A DNA stretch of 13,503 nt from an uncultured Bacteroidales bacterium (GTDB taxonomy: Bacteria > Bacteroidota > Bacteroidia > Bacteroidales > UBA932), in assembly GCA_946616385.1 (NCBI GenBank), contig CAMOIZ010000023.1, positions 1 through 13,503 of the forward strand. The letters are read 5' to 3'. Both the position numbers and the translations under genes were made by a program. Shown here one piece after another: positions 7,264-13,404 of the stretch. The notes under the pieces were generated by a model. That model made no database searches. It saw nothing but the letters and a program-made list of their open reading frames with translations, and was not told the origin of the DNA. How positions within the stretch are numbered: position 1 is the first letter of the stretch; every line of letters starts with the position of its first letter.

Positions 7264-8330
7264 CACTCCAGATGAATATTAACCCGCCGTAAATCGGTCA
7301 TCCACGAAGCTATCAATTTGTTCCAAACGGTGCCGTGAGAGAGAGCACGGAGCTTCTGTTCACGGGCATCGCTACCTATCGTAGAATCTTCCAGGATGTT
7401 CAAGATCTCCGACTTGTCGGCACCGAACCAGTTGTCCTCTACCACTTCCTTGAGTCCGGCCCAGTCCTCCTGCACGGCAAGTATCCTGATCCTGTCGGCA
7501 GGCACTCCGTTATTTACGAGGAACGCCTTGACGGCCTCGGCCCTTCTTCTGGCGAGCACCAGGTTCCACGAAGCGCGGCCTTCCGGAGATGCGTAAGCGT
7601 CGAGAACTATGGTTTTGCCTTCGCCTGCAGTATTTGCCAAAGTTTTCAGCCTCTCCAAATTCTCCCTGTTATCGAGGTAGGAAGACGCAATAGAAGTGCG
7701 TCCAACGGCGAATTTGATCGAAATATCCTCATTCTCGAGAGCAGTTTGAGCCTCTGAGAATTCAGTATCCGTGTCGAAGGTGAAGATCACTACGGTTCTG
7801 CGCACTGCATAGAAGCAATTCCACAGAAGGTCGTCCCATGCTTCTCCCGCCCAAAGATCTTCCAGCTTGGCTTTCACATTCTCGCCGGCCTTGATGATCT
7901 TGAGGGCTTCGTCCTTCCAGGGTTTGTCGACGGCGTTAAGGTAGGTCACCGCGGAATCCCAATCTTCCGGCACATTGTTCTCTACTATCTGCGGATGGTC
8001 GAGCCCGGCGATCTTTCCTTCCACCAGGCTCTTCACGCACTCGGAGCGCAGGCCTGCAAGTTTGGTATTCCATGCGAGCTTGCCTTCCGGCGAAGAGTAC
8101 GACTTCACCTCGATCCCGCTGAGGCGACGCCCCTGCGCATGAGCGATGATGCTGTCGAGTTCAGCGGTCGCCTGCTTGTTGGCGGCGCTCGTCATGTCGA
8201 CCGCACTCTTTCCGGCTTTATGGGTGAAGGTTACTTTCCAACTTGCCGCCGGCGTTGCAGCACACGGCTTCGCCCCCAGAAAGAAAATCCCGAGTGCCAA
8301 GGCAAGCGAAGAAAGTAGTTTAGCGTTCAT
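7263..8330 (-). CDS. Exported protein with two OmpA-like SPEG modules
   Basis: The predicted product has 355 residues. It begins with a signal peptide (MNAKLLSSLALALGIFFLGA, cleavage probably near residue 25). The rest is two copies of the module also seen twice in the 635-residue protein at 1208-3115: residues about 31-185 (SYSSPEG, then LRSECVKSLV) and 203-354 (AYASPEG, then ARRRAEAVKAFLV). The second copy keeps the full tail: W-AGL, ILNILEDS, DAREQKLRALSHGTVWNKL, DLRRVNIHL. The first is more divergent. It lacks the DUF3575 domain of its relative, so it is a periplasmic or surface-associated soluble form. The SPEG core resembles OmpA-like peptidoglycan-binding domains, but the usual full set of peptidoglycan-contact residues is not evident to me. 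It is co-transcribed with the membrane AraC protein downstream and is the first gene of that unit. A role in presenting a cell-envelope signal to that regulator is inferred. Confidence 0.8.
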   Translation of the reverse strand: MNAKLLSSLALALGIFFLGAKPCAATPAASWKVTFTHKAGKSAVDMTSAANKQATAELDSIIAHAQGRRLSGIEVKSYSSPEGKLAWNTKLAGLRSECVKSLVEGKIAGLDHPQIVENNVPEDWDSAVTYLNAVDKPWKDEALKIIKAGENVKAKLEDLWAGEAWDDLLWNCFYAVRRTVVIFTFDTDTEFSEAQTALENEDISIKFAVGRTSIASSYLDNRENLERLKTLANTAGEGKTIVLDAYASPEGRASWNLVLARRRAEAVKAFLVNNGVPADRIRILAVQEDWAGLKEVVEDNWFGADKSEILNILEDSTIGSDAREQKLRALSHGTVWNKLIASWMTDLRRVNIHLE

Positions 8331-8342
8331 AACCCGATGTTA

Positions 8343-8350
8343 CAAATATA
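8343..8350 (-). promoter_or_regulatory. -7 box for the SPEG protein / membrane AraC operon
   Basis: On the minus strand this reads TATATTTG, an exact TAnnTTTG match, ending 12 bases before the ATG at 8330. The leader would be only about six bases. A TTTG -33 element is not found at the usual 19-base spacing, so other factors may assist, or transcripts may also enter from the tRNA gene upstream. Confidence 0.55.
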
Positions 8351-8373
8351 GTAAATATTTGCAAAGGTTATGC

Positions 8374-8394
8374 AACAAAAACAGATGTTTTGTT
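8374..8394 (-). terminator. Possible weak terminator downstream of tRNA-Pro
   Basis: AACAAAA (8374-8380) and TTTTGTT (8388-8394) are perfect complements around a 7-base loop. On the minus strand the hairpin follows the tRNA 3' end by nine bases and is succeeded by further mixed sequence, not a clean U tract. The stem is almost all A-T, so it would be weak; it could equally be chance in an AT-rich gap or a tRNA 3'-processing region. Confidence 0.25.
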
Positions 8395-8402
8395 TTCTGA
8401 AG

Positions 8403-8476
8403 TCGGGGTGATGTGACTCGAACACACGACCCTCTGCTCCCAAAGCAGATGCGCTAGCCAACTGCGCCACACCCCG
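8403..8476 (-). tRNA. tRNA-Pro (anticodon UGG)
   Basis: The minus strand folds into a 74-base cloverleaf. The acceptor stem CGGGGTG pairs with CACCCCG with A as discriminator. The D stem is GCGC/GCGC, and the anticodon stem TCTGC/GCAGA encloses the loop TTTGGGA with anticodon TGG, which reads CCA and, by wobble, other proline codons. The T stem GTGTG/CACAT encloses TTCGAGT. The 3' CCA is not encoded and must be added enzymatically. The gene points toward the SPEG/AraC operon, and a TATCTTTG box lies just upstream. Its position at the border between the fimbria-type locus and more GC-rich genes is notable because tRNA 3' ends are common integration sites, but no repeated copy of the tRNA end is visible in this window. 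Confidence 0.96.
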
Positions 8477-8485
8477 AAAGGACTG

Positions 8486-8493
8486 CAAAGATA
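8486..8493 (-). promoter_or_regulatory. -7 box for tRNA-Pro
   Basis: The minus strand reads TATCTTTG, matching TAnnTTTG, and ends nine bases before the mature tRNA 5' end, a sensible distance for a short pre-tRNA leader. No good TTTG is found 19 bases upstream. Confidence 0.5.
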
Positions 8494-8504
8494 GTAAATT
8501 TTGC

Positions 8505-8512
8505 TATATTTG
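8505..8512 (+). promoter_or_regulatory. -7 box for the LolD-type gene
   Basis: TATATTTG on the plus strand matches TAnnTTTG and lies 36 bases before the favoured ATG at 8549. It is back to back with the tRNA promoter box at 8486-8493, only 11 bases apart. A -33 TTTG at the usual spacing is absent. Confidence 0.5.
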
Positions 8513-8513
8513 T

Positions 8514-8555
8514 GAAGATTCTTCACTTCGTTCAGAATGACAGGTAGAATGACAG
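8514..8555. repeat. Dispersed intergenic repeat (SERSEE/NEVKNL type) plus short direct repeat
   Basis: The segment around TTCTTCACTTCGTTCAGAAT (8519-8538) matches a short dispersed element that I recall from many Bacteroidota and other genomes. Its spurious reverse-strand translations contain SERSEES and NEVKNL, and both strings occur here in two minus-strand frames. It forms an imperfect hairpin: ATTCT at 8518-8522 pairs with AGAAT at 8534-8538. Its right end, AGAATGACAG, is repeated after two bases (8534-8543 and 8546-8555). Both copies contain an in-frame ATG of the LolD-type gene, so the repeat contributes the leader and the start region of that gene. Confidence 0.6.
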
Positions 8556-9214
8556 ACAACGCAATCATACAAGCAAGCGGCATCTGCAAGTCGTTCGGAG
8601 ACCTGCAGGTTCTCCGGGGAGTCGACTTTTCGGCAAAGGAGAAGGAGATTGTCGCCATCACCGGGGCTTCCGGAGCGGGCAAGACCACTCTCCTTCAGAT
8701 ACTCGGCACGCTCTCCTCGCCCGACTCGGGAAGCCTTATCATCGACGGCACCCCCGTCCTGTCGCTCCGCAGCCGCGAACTCGCCGCCTTCCGCGGACGC
8801 AGGATAGGATTCGTCTTCCAGTTCCATCATCTCCTGCCGGAATTCACGGCACTGGAAAATGTGACTATCCCCGCACTCATCGCCGGCCGTTCTTCGAAAG
8901 ATGCGTCCGCCGCCGCCAGGGAACTGCTCGCCGAAGTGGGGCTGTCGGACCGCATGTCGCACAAGCCGTCCGAACTCTCCGGCGGAGAACAGCAGCGCGT
9001 TGCGATCGCCCGCGCACTCGTAAACCGCCCCGCCGTGCTCTTCGCCGACGAGCCCACCGGGAATCTCGACTCGGCCACCAAGGAAGATATCCACCGTCTG
9101 TTTTTCAGCCTTCGCGACCGCCTCGGGCAGACTATAGTGATCGTCACCCACGATCCCGGACTCGCCTCCCTCTGCGACCGGGCCCTCACCATGCGCGACG
9201 GCCAGTTCGTCTGA
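8549..9214 (+). CDS. lolD: LolD-type lipoprotein-release ABC transporter ATPase
   Basis: The predicted product has 221 residues, typical for this family. It should hydrolyse ATP to power release of lipoproteins from the inner membrane by a LolC/E-type permease. All nucleotide-binding motifs are present: Walker A GASGAGKT (residues 39-46), Q-loop Gln91, signature LSGGEQQR (from 143), Walker B AVLFADEPTGNLDS (from 162) and switch His201. The segment FVFQFHHLLPEFTALENV around residues 88-105 is highly characteristic of LolD as opposed to related MacB or FtsE ATPases. The ATG at 8549 is chosen because MTDNAIIQASGICKSF aligns with the family N-terminus; an ATG at 8537 would add four residues and lies in the dispersed repeat. 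No permease gene is adjacent, so it must pair with subunits encoded elsewhere. The next gene follows after eight bases, suggesting a two-gene operon with trmN6. Confidence 0.9.
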   Translation: MTDNAIIQASGICKSFGDLQVLRGVDFSAKEKEIVAITGASGAGKTTLLQILGTLSSPDSGSLIIDGTPVLSLRSRELAAFRGRRIGFVFQFHHLLPEFTALENVTIPALIAGRSSKDASAAARELLAEVGLSDRMSHKPSELSGGEQQRVAIARALVNRPAVLFADEPTGNLDSATKEDIHRLFFSLRDRLGQTIVIVTHDPGLASLCDRALTMRDGQFV

Positions 9215-9222
9215 CCGGGCAA

Positions 9223-9948
9223 ATGAGCGTTTTCAGATTCAAGAAATTCGAGGTCCGCAACGACCTGGCGGCCCAGAAGGTGGGAACCGACGCAGTGTTG
9301 CTGGGCGCCGCCATGACCTTGCCGGACAAGGCCGGCGCGCAGCTGCTGGACGTCGGCACGGGCACGGGCGTGATAGCCCTGATGGCCGCTCAGCGCCTCG
9401 CCGGCGGGGGGCATCCCTTCAATATCTCTGCCATCGACATCGACCCCGCGGCCATCAGCGAAGCCAGCGCGAACTTCGCCGCCTCCCCCTGGGCCCCATC
9501 CATGCAAGCAGAGGCCATTTCCCTGGAAGACCTGGCACAGCGCGAAGGACCGCTCGATGCCATCTTCTCCAATCCTCCCTTCTTCCACGACTCCCTCAAG
9601 GCCCCCGACGCCAGACGCAGCGCCGCCCGCCACACCGACACCCTGTCGTATCGCGAGATCTGCGCTTTCGCATCCGCGCATCTCGCCCCCGACGGCATAC
9701 TTTCGCTGATCCTGCCCGCCGAAGACGAGACTCCCCTGCTGCGCTACGCCGCCTCCTTCGGGCTGAAGGCCTTCCGCGTCCTGCGCATACGCACCGGCGC
9801 GTGCAAGGCCCCCAAGCGCATCATCGCGGAATTCCGATGCGCCCTGAATAAAATGGATGATGATTGCCGCTGCGAGGAACTGGTCCTGATGGACGGACCG
9901 CAGCGCAGCGCCGCCTACTCTGAACTCACGGCGGATTTCTATCTCTGA
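9223..9948 (+). CDS. trmN6: tRNA1(Val) (adenine(37)-N6)-methyltransferase family protein
   Basis: The predicted product has 241 residues, the usual size for the TrmN6/YfiC group, which transfers a methyl group from S-adenosylmethionine to N6 of adenosine 37 in tRNA-Val. Family marks are the opening FRFKKFEVRND, KVGTDAVLLGA (residues 19-29), SAM-binding motif I LDVGTGTGVIALM (42-54), the acidic end of strand 2 AIDIDPAA (70-77) and the amino-methyltransferase motif SNPPFF (116-121). The C-terminus SAAYSELTADFYL matches the YTELTxxFYL ending of the family. The gene lies eight bases after lolD and its end overlaps the convergent deformylase gene by ten bases. Substrate specificity is assigned by family only; the motif variant NPPF, where the Escherichia coli protein has NPPY, is within the normal range. 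Confidence 0.9.
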   Translation: MSVFRFKKFEVRNDLAAQKVGTDAVLLGAAMTLPDKAGAQLLDVGTGTGVIALMAAQRLAGGGHPFNISAIDIDPAAISEASANFAASPWAPSMQAEAISLEDLAQREGPLDAIFSNPPFFHDSLKAPDARRSAARHTDTLSYREICAFASAHLAPDGILSLILPAEDETPLLRYAASFGLKAFRVLRIRTGACKAPKRIIAEFRCALNKMDDDCRCEELVLMDGPQRSAAYSELTADFYL

Positions 9949-10556
9949 TCCTCCCTCAACAAGCCGGGAACTGTCTTGTCGATATACAGCACCCCGTCGA
10001 GGTGGTCGCACTCATGCTGGAAAATCACGGCAGTAAAGCCCTGGACGCGCTCCACCGTGTCCCGCAAACCTGAAGCGCCAGGCAGCGAGTACTGCAGGTC
10101 GATGTCGCGGTAGCGGAGGACGTCCCCCCGCCATCCGGGGATCGACAGGCATCCCTCCGGGCCGGGCTCCTTTCCTCCCCGGCACCCGACCACGCGGGCA
10201 TTGGCATACACCTCGAAGGGCTCGCCGGGCTTGTCGAAGCGCTGCACCGCGATCACCCTGCGCGAAAGCCCCACCTGCGGAGCAGCTATCCCCACTCCGT
10301 CCTGCGAAGGATCCGTGACAGTCGCGAGCAGGGCCTCGGAAAGCTGAGCGAATTCGGGCGACGAAAGTTCATCGGCCGTCAGGTCCGCGCAGGGAGTGCG
10401 CAGCACGAGAGAATCCTCTTCATCATATATGGTAAGCACGCGGAGGGGAATCGGACCGGTGATGATGGCGCGCTCGGCCGGTGTCCATCCCGAGTGCCGT
10501 CCGCACGAACAAATCGCGGCACAAAGCGCAAATGCGACGAGGAATTGTGTTTTCAT
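9939..10556 (-). CDS. Peptide deformylase with a lipoprotein-like signal sequence
   Basis: The predicted product has 205 residues. All three deformylase motifs are intact: GVGIAAPQVG (87-96), EGCLSIPG (134-141, metal ligand Cys136) and QHECDHLDG (180-188, ligands His181 and His185, catalytic Glu182). Such enzymes remove formyl from the N-terminal Met of nascent proteins in the cytoplasm. Here, however, the N-terminus reads MKTQFLVAFALCAAICSC, a short basic n-region, hydrophobic core and ICSC ahead of Gly19. That resembles a lipoprotein signal with Cys18 as acylation site. About 20 residues then precede the deformylase fold, which begins near LRVLTIYD. There is no second Met in the protein; a GTG at 10437-10439 (Val40) is the only evident start for a cytoplasmic form. 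A TAAATTTG box 22 bases before the ATG favours the long form. It may be an exported deformylase-like hydrolase, or a normal deformylase with an odd anchor. The cell's housekeeping enzyme is probably elsewhere. Confidence 0.85.
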   Translation of the reverse strand: MKTQFLVAFALCAAICSCGRHSGWTPAERAIITGPIPLRVLTIYDEEDSLVLRTPCADLTADELSSPEFAQLSEALLATVTDPSQDGVGIAAPQVGLSRRVIAVQRFDKPGEPFEVYANARVVGCRGGKEPGPEGCLSIPGWRGDVLRYRDIDLQYSLPGASGLRDTVERVQGFTAVIFQHECDHLDGVLYIDKTVPGLLREDQR

Positions 10557-10561
10557 TTTCG

Positions 10562-10569
10562 TATATTTG
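10562..10569 (+). promoter_or_regulatory. -7 box for the GH2 glycosidase gene
   Basis: TATATTTG on the plus strand, an exact TAnnTTTG match, lies 27 bases before the ATG at 10597. No TTTG is present 19 bases upstream. It sits within the first bases upstream of the divergent deformylase gene, so the two transcripts start in opposite directions and overlap at their 5' ends. Confidence 0.5.
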
Positions 10570-10578
10570 TCCCAACCA

Positions 10579-10586
10579 CAAATTTA
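10579..10586 (-). promoter_or_regulatory. -7 box for the deformylase gene
   Basis: The minus strand reads TAAATTTG, matching TAnnTTTG, 22 bases ahead of the ATG at 10556. This is nearly the same spacing as the best promoter in the window (21 bases at 3467-3474). The box faces the plus-strand box at 10562-10569 across nine bases, so the two polymerases would cross. No convincing -33 element is seen. Confidence 0.5.
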
Positions 10587-10596
10587 AAAAATCTTT

Positions 10597-13287
10597 ATGA
10601 AACGCCTCGCACTTCTTCTGCTTTTAGTACCAATGGCACTTAGCGCCGCCGTATCCCCGAATCTCGCCCGACAAAAAGACCGCATCTACTTCGATTCCGC
10701 GGAGGGCGCGCAGTGGAAGATGTGCCGCATCGACCAGGCCGGCCAAGCGGAGACCATCTCCCGGCCCGGCTTCGACGATTCCGCCTGGATGAACGCCAGG
10801 GTGCCCGCCACCGTGCTCACGAACCTGGTGGAGAACGGCATCCTGCCCGATCCGTATTTCTCCGACAACAACAGGCTCTCCAAGGGCCTGATCCCGGACA
10901 TCAACGAGGTGGGCCGCGGCTACTACACCTACTGGTTCCGCACGGAGTTCGACATCCCTTCTTCCTACGCCGGAAAGAAGATCTGGCTGCACCCGGAGGG
11001 CATCAACTACCGGGCGGAGTTCTGGGTGAACGGACATCTGTTCAGCACCATCACCGGCATGTTCCGCGACGATGACATCGACATCACCGAATTCGCCAAC
11101 ATCGGCGGCCGCAACGCGCTGGCGGTGCTGGTGTATCCGGTAGATTTCCCCGGCAGGCCCGGCAAGAAGACCTGGGGCGCGCCCGGCGAATACAATAACG
11201 GAGGCGACGGCAACATCGGTCTCAATTCCACCATGCTGATGAGCGTGGGATGGGATTTCACCTTCTGGGATGCAGTGCGCGACCGCAACACCGGCATCTG
11301 GCGCAGCATCTCCCTCTATTCCACCGGCGGCATGACCGTGCGCCATCCCTTCGTGCGTTCGCAACTCGCGCATCCTGCCTACGATGCCGCGGATCTCACC
11401 GTGAGCGTCGAGGTGGGCAGCCGCTACGTCGACAGCCCTAAAACCCACAAGGCGCGCGTGGTGGGAGAGATCACCGGGCCCGGACTCTCCGGCGCAAGGA
11501 CCTTCGAGAAGGAGGTGGAACTCTACCGCGAGGAGGTTCAGGAAGTCTGCTTCACCGCCGCTGAATTCGGCAGCCTGCACATCGACGATCCCGCCCTCTG
11601 GTGGCCTCTCGGCAAGGGAGAGCATCCTCTCTACAACCTGAACATCAAGGTCTACGACGACGGCGAACTCTCCGACTGCACCGCCACCACCTTCGGAATC
11701 AGGGAAGTGGTGGCCACCCGCGACACTCCCGACGGCAGCAAGCTCTTCGTAATCAACGGGAAACCCATCTTCGTGCGCGGCAGCAACTGGATCCCCGAGG
11801 CCATGCTCAAAGACAACGACAAGCGCATGGCGGCCGTACTCCGCATGAGCGCGCAGTGCGGATTCAACCTACTCCGCCTCTGGGGCGGCGGCATCGTGGA
11901 GAGCGACTACTTCCACCAACTCTGCGACGAATACGGATTCATGGTCTGGGAGGAATTCTTCATGACCGGAGACACCCGTCATCCCCACGACGTGCCCACC
12001 TACTTCGCCAACGTCGAATCCTCCGTCAAGAGGGTGCGCAATCACCCCTGCGTGGTGTTCTACGTCGCTTCGAACGAGAGCACCGAGGTGAGCGGCACGC
12101 GCGAACTGATAGAGAAGCTGGACGGCACCCGTCCCTGGCAGCAGCAGAGCGAGTGTGACGGCATCCACGACGGAAGTCCCTACGTGCAGGTGAACCCCAT
12201 GCTCCACTACCTCGACAAGGCCTCTCCCCGCGGCTCGCGCGTGAACGGCTTCAATCCCGAATACGGATTCACCGGCATGCCTCACTGGACTTCCCTGCAG
12301 AGGTTCCTCCGTCCGGAAGAGATCTGGCCCATGGACAAGAGCGTGTGGGACTACCTCGACGGCAGCGGCTTCGGCAAGGTGACCACCACCGTCAAGGCCC
12401 TGGCCGACAACTACGGCGAGTCTTCGTCGATCAAGGAATACGGATGGAAGACCCAGCTGCTCTCCGCCATGAACTCGAAGGCCATCTGGGACGTGTGGAA
12501 CTACAACAAGCTCGGCTACGGCGACCGTTTCTGCTCCGGCACACTGTTCTGGAGCCACGCCAGCCCCATCCCCATGATCAAGAATCACATGTGGGACTGG
12601 TATCTGATCCCGACGGCCTCCCTCTATCACACCATGCACGCGCTGGAGCCCGTCCACGTGATGTACGACTACCAGAAGAACACCGTCTCGGTGATCAACG
12701 ACACCTTCACTCCCCTTTCGGACCTCCGCGTGAGCGCCCGTCTCTACGACCTGTCCAGCAAGAAACTCGCCACCTACACCGTGAACGGCATCAAGGTGGA
12801 TTCCGACGGCGTGGCCTGCGACGTGATGCGGATCACCTTCCCCGAAAAGATCACGAAGGTGCACTTCATCGCCCTCGAGGTGAGAGACGCGAAGGGGATG
12901 CTGCTTAGCAAGAACTTCTACTGGGAATCCAACGACGTGTATGAGAAAGGCACCCTCACAGGGCCCTGCGCGTCGGGCTTCGAGTCCCTTCAGGACATGC
13001 CCAAGGCGGATGTGCGCGCCAGCATGAAGAAACGTTCCGACGCCGACAACCTCTACTTCGACGTCACCCTGAAGAACGGCTCCAAGAACATCGCCTTCTT
13101 CAATGAAGTGTTGCTCCTCGGCGAAGACGGCCTGCCCGTTCCCTACACCTTCACCACCGACAACTACTTCACCATACTCCCCGGCGGCTCCGAGACCGTC
13201 ACCCTGGAAATCGCCCGCACCGACGCTCCGTCGAAGCCGGTGATTCACGTGGAAGGATGGAACGTCGCCGAAACCCTGCTGAAGTAA
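10597..13287 (+). CDS. Secreted GH2 glycosidase, exo-beta-glucosaminidase / beta-mannosidase type
   Basis: The predicted product has 896 residues with a signal peptide (MKRLALLLLLVPMALSA, residues 1-17). It follows the GH2 plan. A jelly-roll sugar-binding domain spans about 35-240 (VPATVLTNLVENG, DPYFSDNN, WFRTEF, WVNG). An Ig-like domain runs to about 365 (ALWWPLGKGEHPLYNL near 333-348, then FGIREV). A TIM barrel spans about 366-690 (GKPIFVRGSNWIPEA, LLRLWGGGI, WEEFF). C-terminal Ig-like domains complete it. The likely acid/base is Glu494 in VASNES and the nucleophile Glu555 in GFNPEYG. The stretch SGTLFWSHASPIPMIKNHMWDWYLIPTASLYH, considered in parts, followed by ALEPVHVMYDY, resembles CsxA-type exo-beta-D-glucosaminidases and plant-type endo-beta-mannosidases more than LacZ. 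Substrate is therefore likely a beta-linked glucosamine, mannose or N-glycan core residue. No SusC/SusD pair is adjacent, so no polysaccharide-utilisation locus is evident. GH2 is certain, substrate is not. Confidence 0.9.
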   Translation: MKRLALLLLLVPMALSAAVSPNLARQKDRIYFDSAEGAQWKMCRIDQAGQAETISRPGFDDSAWMNARVPATVLTNLVENGILPDPYFSDNNRLSKGLIPDINEVGRGYYTYWFRTEFDIPSSYAGKKIWLHPEGINYRAEFWVNGHLFSTITGMFRDDDIDITEFANIGGRNALAVLVYPVDFPGRPGKKTWGAPGEYNNGGDGNIGLNSTMLMSVGWDFTFWDAVRDRNTGIWRSISLYSTGGMTVRHPFVRSQLAHPAYDAADLTVSVEVGSRYVDSPKTHKARVVGEITGPGLSGARTFEKEVELYREEVQEVCFTAAEFGSLHIDDPALWWPLGKGEHPLYNLNIKVYDDGELSDCTATTFGIREVVATRDTPDGSKLFVINGKPIFVRGSNWIPEAMLKDNDKRMAAVLRMSAQCGFNLLRLWGGGIVESDYFHQLCDEYGFMVWEEFFMTGDTRHPHDVPTYFANVESSVKRVRNHPCVVFYVASNESTEVSGTRELIEKLDGTRPWQQQSECDGIHDGSPYVQVNPMLHYLDKASPRGSRVNGFNPEYGFTGMPHWTSLQRFLRPEEIWPMDKSVWDYLDGSGFGKVTTTVKALADNYGESSSIKEYGWKTQLLSAMNSKAIWDVWNYNKLGYGDRFCSGTLFWSHASPIPMIKNHMWDWYLIPTASLYHTMHALEPVHVMYDYQKNTVSVINDTFTPLSDLRVSARLYDLSSKKLATYTVNGIKVDSDGVACDVMRITFPEKITKVHFIALEVRDAKGMLLSKNFYWESNDVYEKGTLTGPCASGFESLQDMPKADVRASMKKRSDADNLYFDVTLKNGSKNIAFFNEVLLLGEDGLPVPYTFTTDNYFTILPGGSETVTLEIARTDAPSKPVIHVEGWNVAETLLK

Positions 13288-13319
13288 CGACCTGGTTGCG
13301 TGCTGGGGGCTGTGGAAGT

Positions 13320-13404
13320 GGTCGCTTGCCAGGCCGTGGTGGCAGCTCGGAGAAAAGGTCGCGTGCCAGGCCGTGGTGGCAGCTCGGAGAAAAGGTCGCG
13401 TGCC
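13320..13404. repeat. 37-bp tandem direct repeat, two full copies and a partial third
   Basis: Units at 13320-13356 and 13357-13393 are identical except for one base (GGTCGCTTGCC versus GGTCGCGTGCC at the start). A third begins at 13394 and runs 11 bases before diverging. Each unit contains GCCAGGCCGTGGTGGCAGC and ends in GGAGAAAA. Bases 13294-13319 may be a decayed earlier copy (GGTTGCGTGC...). The copies abut with no spacers, so this is not a CRISPR array. It lies just after the glycosidase stop codon and may be a variable-number intergenic repeat. Confidence 0.85.

Noticed and set aside
8403..8476. Attachment-site duplication of the tRNA-Pro 3' end
   Set aside because: I looked for a second copy of the tRNA end (its T-arm and acceptor sequence) elsewhere in the window and did not see one; no integrase is present.
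8827..10011. A 394-codon open frame on the minus strand across lolD, trmN6 and the deformylase end
   Set aside because: It has low-complexity Gly/Arg/Ala composition and no motif, and it lies antisense to two genes with unmistakable family motifs.
10597..13287. Polysaccharide-utilisation locus
   Set aside because: No SusC, SusD or other carbohydrate-active gene adjoins the GH2 gene, so the label is not supported here.
13320..13404. CRISPR array
   Set aside because: The repeat units abut directly with no spacers, and no cas gene is present.
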